A DNA stretch of 64,000 nucleotides from Bacteroidales bacterium UBA5349 (GTDB lineage Bacteria; Bacteroidota; Bacteroidia; Bacteroidales; Tenuifilaceae): the NCBI GenBank assembly GCA_002410065.1, contig DHQB01000028.1, forward strand, positions 1-64,000, in the 5' to 3' direction. Position 1 is the first letter of the stretch; every line of letters begins with the position of its first letter. Below the pieces are notes generated by a model. It did not search any database, was not told the DNA's origin, and saw nothing but the letters and a program-made list of their open reading frames with translations. Of this stretch, positions 1 through 7,144 are shown piece after piece. Position numbers and translations under genes: made by a program.

Positions 1-1
1 C

Positions 2-61
2 ATGATTCGCCTGACCGGAGAGCATGGGATGCAGTCGCTGATTAAGGTTGTGAAACAATAA
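2..61 (+). CDS. C-terminal end of an unidentified protein (partial)
   Basis: This is an open frame entering from the left edge and ending at TAA 59-61. It gives only about 19 residues, ending in GEHGMQSLIKVVKQ. A strong terminator follows 20 bp later, which supports this as the true 3' end of a plus-strand gene. A second frame is also open at the edge but stops at 45. The fragment is too short to assign a family. Confidence 0.4.
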   Translation: MIRLTGEHGMQSLIKVVKQ

Positions 62-80
62 AATTCTGAATAACAATATT

Positions 81-114
81 AGAGAAGAGGTGATTTTTCA
101 CCTCTTCTCTTTTT
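81..114 (+). terminator. Rho-independent terminator
   Basis: A perfect 12-bp inverted repeat (81-92 with 99-110) closes a 6-nt loop and is followed by four T. It lies just behind the partial gene at the left edge and separates it from the histidine kinase. Confidence 0.85.
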
Positions 115-121
115 AACGATA

Positions 122-151
122 TTGCGTAGCAATAAAAATAGTGTACTTTTG
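122..151 (+). promoter_or_regulatory. Bacteroidota-type promoter for the hybrid kinase
   Basis: TTG (122-124), 19 bp, then TACTTTTG (144-151) matches the phylum consensus TTG-N19/21-TAnnTTTG. The predicted RNA starts near 157 and leaves a leader of about 25 nt before the GTG start at 183. Confidence 0.65.
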
Positions 152-182
152 ACCACAGGGTCCAAACGTAAAAGCCTTTTTT

Positions 183-3100
183 GTGAAAATCTTCTCAGTT
201 TTTAATAAAATAATATACCGTAATTTATACCTCTCGGTTGTTATTCTATATATCATTATTTCTTCTTTTTTTGTCCTAAATGCTGTTCATTATATCAATA
301 AGAATAAGGAACTAAGGATTAGCGGTATTTCCGAGAAAGAGACAACTTTACTTTATGCTGAATATAATTCATTTATAAAGTATTTTTCTCAAACCATTCA
401 GACACTTAAGAGTAATCAACAGTTTGTTGATGCAATTGATAATGTAAATATTGGCGCAATAGAGCATATTGTCTCTGAAATCAATAGCACTATATTATTA
501 CCCCACAACGCACAGCTTTTTATCCATAAAAACGGAATCCCTTTATTTCAAACAAAGGGGATTTTATCTAAGCAATCTGAACTTTTTTTTATTAATGATA
601 GCGTTGATTCAGATGTTAAAGAATGTTTTGTTTTAACTGATTCGGGCGTCGATCTATTACTTATATCAACCATAAATAACAATAAGGACTACAGCATTTG
701 TATTGCAGTAAGTGATACAGTTTTGCTAAAGGGTTTAATCCCAGCACAAAACACTCTATTTACACTTATTGATAAGTCGATAGTAAACAAACAATACATT
801 TTAGCACAAAAACCTGAGGACTTCATAGCTGTTGGGTTTGGCAATAAAGTAGTGCTTAATAGCCCTAATCATGTTGAACATCAAAAAGATCGACAAGAAA
901 TTAATATTGGAGAGAACCGGTTTTGCGTGATAAAAATGTTAGACTTGGTGGATAAAACCCAAAAAGTTAAAGCAAGCACTTTTTACAGCATTGATATAAC
1001 GCATATATATAAAGATTTTGCGAATCAAATTTATCGTTTAGTTATTATTGCAGTATTTATTTTTGCTTTGATTATTATCGGTCTTTTTATTTTTAAAAAC
1101 AGAATAATGCTTACTGCCCTTTATTTAAAAAGAGGACTTGAAGAAAAATTAAGGGAACGCACAAGGGAGATCATTGATAAGAATGAGCAGTTTAATCAGA
1201 TTTTTAACTCTACGGTTAATGGCATAAGAATTATCGACTCCGATTTTAATATTATAAAGGTTAATGATTCTTTTTGTAGAATATCCGGGGTGTCTGCAGA
1301 ACAAGCAATAAATAGGAAATGCTATAATATTTTTCCAAGCACAAAGTGCCATACCGACAATTGTCCTTTAGGGCAGTTGAAGGAAGGAGTGCATACAGTG
1401 TCAAACAGAGAGGTTAGATTCTCAAGTATGGGGCAAAAAGTTGTTTGTAATTATAAGGCAGAGCGTTTTGAGGGGAAGAATGGAGAATTTCTTGGGATAA
1501 TAGAGGATTTTAAGGACATAACAGAGCTAACAGCATCAGAAGAGGATCGTAAGGATAGCCAAAAACAATTTGAGGCTCTTCTTAATTCCATGCCAGTTGG
1601 AGTTTTTATTCGCGATTTTGAAGGAAATGTTTCTTATCAGAACAGTTATTCCGATAAAGCCTTTGGTCTTTTTAATTACGAGAAAAAAAACATTAAATAT
1701 GTATTTCCAACATCACAAGTAAATAGGTTTTTTGAAGAGGATAAGTTTGTTGATAAGAATGGGTTAGTTATTGTTGAAGAGCAACTAATTGATAAGAATA
1801 GAATTGAACGTACTTATGTAACGCATAAGTTTAAATTTATTGGAGCAAAAAATCAGCCTTTAATAGGAGTTGTTTCTATAGATATAACCAAACGAAAACT
1901 AGCAGAGCACAATGCCTATGTTTTAACCAAGGCAATTAACAATATACCCATAGGGGTTGTTATTACCTCTCCCATGGGGATAGTTGAATCCTGTAATCCA
2001 GAGATAGAAAGAATAGCCAACCAACCAGCCGATTTAATCCTCGGGTCTCAATTCCCTGGCTTTAAACAAGAAGATAATTTTCCATCCTTATCTAATGCTA
2101 TAGATATTGCCCTTTTAGGTACTGTTTTTCAGGGTGAAAGTTTGTTTTCTATCTACAGCGGATTAACTCAATGGTTTGAGTTTTCAGTATCGCCTGTTTT
2201 CAACAGATCAGGTGAAGTTGCGCACTTAATTTTTGCTTTTACAAATATTACCGAGCGCAAAGAGAATGAAAAGGAGATGTTAATTGCCAAAACAAGGGCA
2301 GAGGAATCAGACAGATTAAAAACAGCTTTTTTATCAAATTTATCACACGAGATAAGAACTCCATTGAACGCCATACTTGGTTTTTCTTCTTTGCTAAATA
2401 ATTCAACAATATCGCTTGAAGATAAGTTTGAAATACCAAGTCAATTGCTAAGACACTCCAACGAACTGTTAGATATTATCAACGATCTGATAGATATATC
2501 TGCAATTGAAACAAATCAGCTTACTATAAAAAAGCGAGAGTGTAAACTCAATCAAACACTCGAAAATATCTTTAAAGACTTTCTTGACCAGAACAAAGCA
2601 ATACGACTTAAAACCTATATCAAACTTGGCGTTTCTGAAGAGAATTTCACCATTTTAACCGATCCTGATCGTTTATCGCAAGTGGTTAAACATCTTTTAT
2701 CAAATGCACATAAGTTTACAAGTGAGGGCTTTATAGAGTTTGGGTATATCTTCAAGGATCCGAGTACACTTCTGTTTTATGTGATTGACACTGGGGTTGG
2801 GCTCAATGAAAAAGAGCAAGAGATTATTTTTAATACCTTTAGGCAAGCCGACGAAACAACTACACGTGGATATAGTGGGCTAGGTTTGGGCTTATCAATA
2901 TGCAAAAATATCGTTGAGCGATTAGGTGGAAAAATTTGGGTAAACAGCACCAAGAACGAAGGTTCTACATTCTTCTTTACATTGCCCTATATACCAGTTA
3001 GAGCAAAGTTTGATGAGTTTATACCGCCCCTTAAGATGGAGGCATATAATTGGAAGAATAAAACGATTATGGTTGCTGATGATATTGACTCGAATTTTAA

Positions 3101-3416
3101 ATTTATACAAACTATTGTAAAGCCAACGGGAGCAAACATAATCTGGGCTCGAAATGGGCAAGAGGCTGTAGATATGGTGAAGTCAAGGGATGTGGATGTT
3201 GTTTTAATGGACATTGTTATGCCAGAAGTTGATGGTTTTGAGGCAACCAAACAAATAAAGCAGATAAAGGGAGACATTAAGGTGATTTGCCAAACAGCCT
3301 ATCCAAGTCCGGAGCACCATAGAGCAGGTATTGAGAGCGGTATGGATAAATTTTTAAATAAACCCATTCCGGTTAATGCAATGCTTGAGGCAATAAACGA
3401 GTATATACAAAACTAA
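183..3416 (+). CDS. Hybrid sensor histidine kinase / response regulator with three PAS domains
   Basis: This is an inner-membrane signalling protein of 1077 residues with a GTG start. Membrane segments at about 15-37 and 283-305 enclose an extracytoplasmic sensor region of about 245 residues. Three PAS-like domains follow at about 335-450, 460-572 and 578-695. Next come a HisKA domain with phospho-acceptor His722 (NLSHEIRTPLN), an HATPase domain at about 815-935 (GLGLGLSICKNIVERLGG) and a receiver domain at about 955-1070 with phospho-acceptor Asp1010 (VVLMDIVMP). The first PAS carries a Cys380/Cys389-His390/Cys394 cluster (KCHTDNCPL), which might bind a metal or respond to redox; that is inference. 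No HPt protein or DNA-binding output regulator lies next to it, so the downstream partner is unknown. It has its own promoter and a terminator on each side, so it is monocistronic. Confidence 0.93.
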   Translation: MKIFSVFNKIIYRNLYLSVVILYIIISSFFVLNAVHYINKNKELRISGISEKETTLLYAEYNSFIKYFSQTIQTLKSNQQFVDAIDNVNIGAIEHIVSEINSTILLPHNAQLFIHKNGIPLFQTKGILSKQSELFFINDSVDSDVKECFVLTDSGVDLLLISTINNNKDYSICIAVSDTVLLKGLIPAQNTLFTLIDKSIVNKQYILAQKPEDFIAVGFGNKVVLNSPNHVEHQKDRQEINIGENRFCVIKMLDLVDKTQKVKASTFYSIDITHIYKDFANQIYRLVIIAVFIFALIIIGLFIFKNRIMLTALYLKRGLEEKLRERTREIIDKNEQFNQIFNSTVNGIRIIDSDFNIIKVNDSFCRISGVSAEQAINRKCYNIFPSTKCHTDNCPLGQLKEGVHTVSNREVRFSSMGQKVVCNYKAERFEGKNGEFLGIIEDFKDITELTASEEDRKDSQKQFEALLNSMPVGVFIRDFEGNVSYQNSYSDKAFGLFNYEKKNIKYVFPTSQVNRFFEEDKFVDKNGLVIVEEQLIDKNRIERTYVTHKFKFIGAKNQPLIGVVSIDITKRKLAEHNAYVLTKAINNIPIGVVITSPMGIVESCNPEIERIANQPADLILGSQFPGFKQEDNFPSLSNAIDIALLGTVFQGESLFSIYSGLTQWFEFSVSPVFNRSGEVAHLIFAFTNITERKENEKEMLIAKTRAEESDRLKTAFLSNLSHEIRTPLNAILGFSSLLNNSTISLEDKFEIPSQLLRHSNELLDIINDLIDISAIETNQLTIKKRECKLNQTLENIFKDFLDQNKAIRLKTYIKLGVSEENFTILTDPDRLSQVVKHLLSNAHKFTSEGFIEFGYIFKDPSTLLFYVIDTGVGLNEKEQEIIFNTFRQADETTTRGYSGLGLGLSICKNIVERLGGKIWVNSTKNEGSTFFFTLPYIPVRAKFDEFIPPLKMEAYNWKNKTIMVADDIDSNFKFIQTIVKPTGANIIWARNGQEAVDMVKSRDVDVVLMDIVMPEVDGFEATKQIKQIKGDIKVICQTAYPSPEHHRAGIESGMDKFLNKPIPVNAMLEAINEYIQN

Positions 3417-3448
3417 AAAAGGCTGCTCAACATTGAGCAGCCTTTTTT
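3415..3448. terminator. Bidirectional Rho-independent terminator
   Basis: A 9-bp stem (3421-3429 with 3434-3442) and 4-nt loop are flanked by six A on the left and six T on the right. It can therefore end both the plus-strand kinase (stop 3416) and the minus-strand phosphatase (stop 3465), which converge here. Confidence 0.85.
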
Positions 3449-3464
3449 AAACTACACTGTTTGC

Positions 3465-4253
3465 CTAGAAAGCACTAACTGCTTCTCTTCTCAATTTAAA
3501 TTTCTCTTTTTCATTTAATTCCTTTCCATACTTGTAAACACTTTTTTCCCAATCACCATACATCGGGTTTGGGAAGATTATGAAACGTTTACCAAATTCG
3601 TTTCTGTTTTTCTCAACTATCGATACACCCCAATCGTCGCCTCTGTGCTCGAATACCTCAGTAAAATCGTTCAGATTATCGCCCAGAAGAAGAATAATAT
3701 CATATTGCTCAGCAGTTTTTACCCTTCGTGGTTCTTTACCACTCGTACTGTCTTTTAGAAGAAAATTTTGAGGTTTAACAAACGCAAAACCTAGTGAATC
3801 AAGGTTTCTCATTGTCCACTCAAGTTCATTAGTTCCCCTGTTGCTAAGGTAAATAACTTCAACTCCAATAGAATCGCAGAAGAGCGTAAAATCTTTTGCC
3901 CCAGGAGTGGCTTTTGCCCGGCTAAGTTCCGACCATTCTTCCCAAAAATCGGAGGAGAATGGTTTACCTTTTAAAATCATTTTGCCTTGGAATGGGCTGT
4001 TATCAATCATGGTCTCATCTAGATCAACAACAACAGCCTTGGGCTTTTCTCCTTTCACTTTGCTCAGTTCAACGACTCTCTCCTTGGCAATATTAAATGC
4101 TTGGTAGAATAGTGCCTTAGCCTCGGGTGATTTTTGGAACCAAACAGTTGAATAAACCAAGTGCTCTTGCGAGAGATCATCGTTTTTATCGGCTGTGCTG
4201 CACCCTACAAGTAAAAGCGCAATGGGGAGTAAAATTCTGAATACTTTTTTCAT
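3465..4253 (-). CDS. Lipoprotein HAD acid phosphatase / 5'-nucleotidase, e(P4) family
   Basis: This 262-residue HAD-superfamily phosphatase is predicted to remove phosphate from nucleotides or other phosphomonoesters outside the cytoplasm. The chosen ATG at 4253 starts a lipoprotein signal (MKKVFRILLPIALLLVGC, lipobox LVGC, Cys18); the open frame reaches 4292 but would put 13 extra residues ahead of the signal. The catalytic DxDxT is Asp77-Leu-Asp79-Glu-Thr81 (VVVDLDETMID). Later HAD motifs are LSNRG and LGDNLNDF. Length and motif spacing fit the Haemophilus lipoprotein e(P4) family, whose members act on NMN and 5'-nucleotides. It is divergent from the sigma-factor operon. The exact substrate cannot be read from sequence. 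Confidence 0.88.
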   Translation of the reverse strand: MKKVFRILLPIALLLVGCSTADKNDDLSQEHLVYSTVWFQKSPEAKALFYQAFNIAKERVVELSKVKGEKPKAVVVDLDETMIDNSPFQGKMILKGKPFSSDFWEEWSELSRAKATPGAKDFTLFCDSIGVEVIYLSNRGTNELEWTMRNLDSLGFAFVKPQNFLLKDSTSGKEPRRVKTAEQYDIILLLGDNLNDFTEVFEHRGDDWGVSIVEKNRNEFGKRFIIFPNPMYGDWEKSVYKYGKELNEKEKFKLRREAVSAF

Positions 4254-4400
4254 ATCGGTTCTGTTTTTGTGAATAATCAATCTGTTTAACAAAGAAACAA
4301 TATTTTTGGTAATTGATCATATTGCTGCTGATTCTGGGGCACGAAATTTGGAATGAGGAAGTTAGAAAAACATAGAATTTACAAGAAGATCGTTCCAACC

Positions 4401-4426
4401 TGTAACTTTTGGATTACTTAGCCGTC
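4401..4426 (+). promoter_or_regulatory. Candidate ECF-sigma promoter ahead of the sigma gene
   Basis: TGTAAC (4401-4406), 16 bp, then CGTC (4423-4426) has the form of an ECF promoter (AAC-type -35, CGTC-type -10). The same pair of elements recurs at 5993-6019 with 17 bp spacing. Shared flanking bases (TGTAACTTTT and CGTCrTAT) support a common regulator. The motif lies 23 bp upstream of the ATG at 4450. Confidence 0.6.
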
Positions 4427-4449
4427 ATATAATAGAATTTTGATTGACT

Positions 4450-4929
4450 ATGACCGTAAACGAGTATAACAATTGCGTTGACTCTTTTGCAGACGGAATT
4501 TTCCGTTTTGCCCAAAAAACCTTGTCCGATAGCGATAAGGCCAACGATGTTGTACAAGATTCCTTTGAGCGGCTTTGGGTAAAGCGAAGCAGTGTTGATT
4601 ACTCAAAGGCTAAGTCGTACTTGTTTACCACCGCCTACCATGCTTGTATTGATACCATTAGAAGCGATAAAAAGGTTGGTCACATTGATGAAAGTCCTGA
4701 GGTGTCAACGGATAATCAATACACCGATTTACAAGAGGTATTGCATATTGCCCTGAGTACTTTACCTGAGATTCAAAGGTCGGTTATTCTGTTGAGAGAT
4801 TATGAAGGCTATAGTTATAGCGAAATAGAGGACATAACAGGACTTAACGAATCGCAAGTAAAGGTTTACATTTACAGAGCACGCTTAGCGCTAAAGCAGT
4901 ACATCGGAAAACTTGAAACTGTTATTTAA
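4450..4929 (+). CDS. RNA polymerase ECF-type sigma factor
   Basis: This is a 159-residue group 4 sigma-70 factor. Region 2 is at about 10-70 (ANDVVQDSFERLWVKRS, AKSYLFTTAYHACIDTIR) and region 4 at about 100-155 (LPEIQRSVILLRDYEGYS, LNESQVKVYIYRARLALK), the latter forming the -35-binding helix-turn-helix. I chose ATG 4450 over the in-frame TTG at 4444 because ATG is the stronger start and costs only two residues. The anti-sigma-like gene starts 2 bp after its stop, so the two are co-transcribed. The promoter in front resembles the one in front of the barrel gene two genes on, which suggests positive autoregulation. Confidence 0.93.
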   Translation: MTVNEYNNCVDSFADGIFRFAQKTLSDSDKANDVVQDSFERLWVKRSSVDYSKAKSYLFTTAYHACIDTIRSDKKVGHIDESPEVSTDNQYTDLQEVLHIALSTLPEIQRSVILLRDYEGYSYSEIEDITGLNESQVKVYIYRARLALKQYIGKLETVI

Positions 4930-4931
4930 TC

Positions 4932-5975
4932 ATGGATATAAATAGGAATAATTACGAGCATTTTCTCATCGATTACATCGATGGGAGTTTAACCGCGAAC
5001 CAGTTAAAAGCGGTTGAGGCTTTTTTATTACTAAACCCTGACATTAAAACTGAATTTGAAAGTTTAAGTAATCATGTTTTATTACCAGAAGAACAGACAT
5101 ATAAGAATAAAGCAATTCTAAAAAGGACAGATTATTCAGCCGCTGATGTTGAGAATGAATTTGATTATCTCTGTATTGCCAGCCTCGAAGACGATATCAC
5201 TGAAGAGGAAGAAGCCAAACTACAATCGATTATAAATAGTAGTAAAAGCAGAGAAAAGGATTATCGTAGCTTTATCAACACTAAGCTTTTACCCAATAAG
5301 ACTATTGTATATCAGCAAAAATCTAAATTAAAAAGGGTTACGCTAATTGAATATAGCCAAAAGCAAATCATTGCCTTTTCTTCTGCTGTCGCTATTGCTC
5401 TGTTATTGGTTACACTTTTTAATTATAATATAAATCTATCACAGGTTGAGCAGAACCAACCCTTTGTTCAGGGTATTGTGATGCCAGCAGCAGAATCTAT
5501 AGATGCATCCAACGATACAAACGGAAACTCTGAGGTGCAAAATTTAAGTAGTCAGAATAGGTCTCATAAAAAGGAGGTTATTACAAGAGTCAAAGAACAT
5601 AAAGAAGAGATAATAATGGATATAATTGCTAAAATTGAACCGGATGTCAGTGGGCAAGATTTCAGCTTATCCTATCTAAAACCAATAGCAGCGCATACCA
5701 TTAAAGTTGACAATGATTTATCTAACACTGCATATTCACTCTATGCCTATTTACCAAGCAAAGAGTTATTGGGTAGTGCAAAACAAATACAACAAGTAAC
5801 AAATACAACAATAGGACTATTTGAACTTGCTCAACTAGGTATAACTCGGCTCGCCAATGCAACAGGAGCAAGGCTTAGCTTACTTGGCGAAAAAGACGAA
5901 ACAGGGGAATTAAAGCGAGTTCAAATTGAAACAGGTTTATTCGCCCTATCCCTGCCAGTTAACAGAAAGGAATAA
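4932..5975 (+). CDS. Membrane anti-sigma-factor-like protein
   Basis: This 347-residue single-pass protein most likely restrains the sigma factor encoded 2 bp upstream. The cytoplasmic part (about 1-145) holds two similar short segments (YEHFLIDYIDGSLTANQ near 8 and FDYLCIASLEDDITEEEEAK near 77). Both resemble the N-terminal helix-rich box of Bacteroidota anti-sigma proteins. There is no HxxxCxxC zinc motif, so it is not a classical zinc anti-sigma factor. A transmembrane helix lies at about 146-166 and a periplasmic tail of about 180 residues follows with no domain I recognise. Function is inferred from position, topology and the acidic N-terminal repeats; sequence similarity alone would not prove it. 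Confidence 0.75.
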   Translation: MDINRNNYEHFLIDYIDGSLTANQLKAVEAFLLLNPDIKTEFESLSNHVLLPEEQTYKNKAILKRTDYSAADVENEFDYLCIASLEDDITEEEEAKLQSIINSSKSREKDYRSFINTKLLPNKTIVYQQKSKLKRVTLIEYSQKQIIAFSSAVAIALLLVTLFNYNINLSQVEQNQPFVQGIVMPAAESIDASNDTNGNSEVQNLSSQNRSHKKEVITRVKEHKEEIIMDIIAKIEPDVSGQDFSLSYLKPIAAHTIKVDNDLSNTAYSLYAYLPSKELLGSAKQIQQVTNTTIGLFELAQLGITRLANATGARLSLLGEKDETGELKRVQIETGLFALSLPVNRKE

Positions 5976-5992
5976 GATCATTTAAAGCATGC

Positions 5993-6019
5993 TGTAACTT
6001 TTTGGTATAGCAAAACGTC
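5993..6019 (+). promoter_or_regulatory. Candidate ECF-sigma promoter ahead of the beta-barrel gene
   Basis: TGTAAC (5993-5998), 17 bp, then CGTC (6016-6019) repeats the motif found before the sigma gene. It begins 17 bp after the anti-sigma stop and lies 28 bp before the ATG at 6048, so the barrel gene probably has a sigma-dependent promoter of its own. Confidence 0.6.
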
Positions 6020-6047
6020 GTATTAACAAACCGAAAAAAATTATATT

Positions 6048-7046
6048 ATGAAAACATTAATAACAGTTTCATCCCTAATTCTACTTTTTACCAGCTCAAC
6101 CATTGCTCAGGAAGAAAAGACAGAGAAGGTAGAATTAAATCTTAAGATTGTTGAACAGCGAGATTCCACAACTAATAATAGGGATGCGGATAAACAATAT
6201 TATGACGATTTTTTGAAGCAAGCACAAGAAATTGATATTAGTGATCAGAGGAAGTCAGATACCACAAGTATCCGGTTTGGCAAAAAAAGAATTGTGATTA
6301 TTGAGAAAGACGGATCAACATCCATAGAAATACCAGGGGATAACAATAAGTTCACCTTTGACAGCGATGAGGATAGGGATTTCAACTATAAAAGTAAACC
6401 TCGATTTAAGGGTCACTGGGCAGGTTTAGAGTGGGGATTCAATGGTTTTATGACACCCGATCATTCAATTAATATGACAGATGAGTATAAATTCCTCGAG
6501 TTGCGCCAAGGGCGCTCATGGAACATTAACCTAAATTTTATGCAGTATAGCTTAGGTATTGTATCCGACAAAATAGGGTTAGTTACTGGCTTGGGTTTTG
6601 AGTTTAACGATTACCACTTTCGAAATCCAATTACCCTAAAGGTAGTTGATGGTATTACGGTTGCCGATAGCAGTTACTTTTTAGACCCCAATAAGAATGT
6701 GACTAAAACAAAACTTTCAACAATTCATTTTACAGTACCGCTGCTCATGGAGTTTCAAATTCCTGCTGGTTCTAGAGATCATAGAGTCTTTATATCTGCA
6801 GGAGTAATTGGCGGAGTAAAGATAGAGTCGCATACCAAAATAGTTTTCGATGGAGTGAGCAAGGGGAAGGATAAGGGAAGGAGTGATTATAACCTATCTA
6901 CTTTCCGCTATGGTTTAACCGCACGCATTGGGTACAGAGGGTTAAAGCTTTTTGCAAACTACTATCCAACCCCACTATTCGAAAAAGGTAAAGGAACTGA
7001 GGTGAATCCTTTCTCCGTTGGCCTAATTTTATTGAGTTTTAGGTAG
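6048..7046 (+). CDS. Secreted/outer-membrane beta-barrel protein of the ECF locus
   Basis: This 332-residue protein opens with a cleavable signal peptide (MKTLITVSSLILLFTSSTIAQ). A polar, charged periplasmic stretch of about 100 residues follows. From about 115 onward alternating aromatic/polar segments look like an outer-membrane beta-barrel of the PorT/OmpW-like kind (FKGHWAGLEWGFNGFM, LSTFRYGLTARIGYRG, FSVGLILLSFR at the C-terminus). It is the third gene of the sigma/anti-sigma unit and has its own candidate ECF promoter, so it is likely the main target of that sigma factor. No enzyme motif is visible and the ligand is unknown. Confidence 0.78.
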   Translation: MKTLITVSSLILLFTSSTIAQEEKTEKVELNLKIVEQRDSTTNNRDADKQYYDDFLKQAQEIDISDQRKSDTTSIRFGKKRIVIIEKDGSTSIEIPGDNNKFTFDSDEDRDFNYKSKPRFKGHWAGLEWGFNGFMTPDHSINMTDEYKFLELRQGRSWNINLNFMQYSLGIVSDKIGLVTGLGFEFNDYHFRNPITLKVVDGITVADSSYFLDPNKNVTKTKLSTIHFTVPLLMEFQIPAGSRDHRVFISAGVIGGVKIESHTKIVFDGVSKGKDKGRSDYNLSTFRYGLTARIGYRGLKLFANYYPTPLFEKGKGTEVNPFSVGLILLSFR

Positions 7047-7067
7047 TATAGAATAACATTTTAGAGC

Positions 7068-7099
7068 AATAGCCACGAGTTTTCTCGTGGCTATTTTAT
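7068..7099 (+). terminator. Rho-independent terminator
   Basis: A 12-bp perfect stem (7068-7079 with 7084-7095), TTTT loop and T-rich tail close the sigma-factor operon before the TPR gene. Confidence 0.8.
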
Positions 7100-7144
7100 T
7101 ATGCAGCCAATATATTCGTATTTTAGCGGCATAAAACTGATGCT

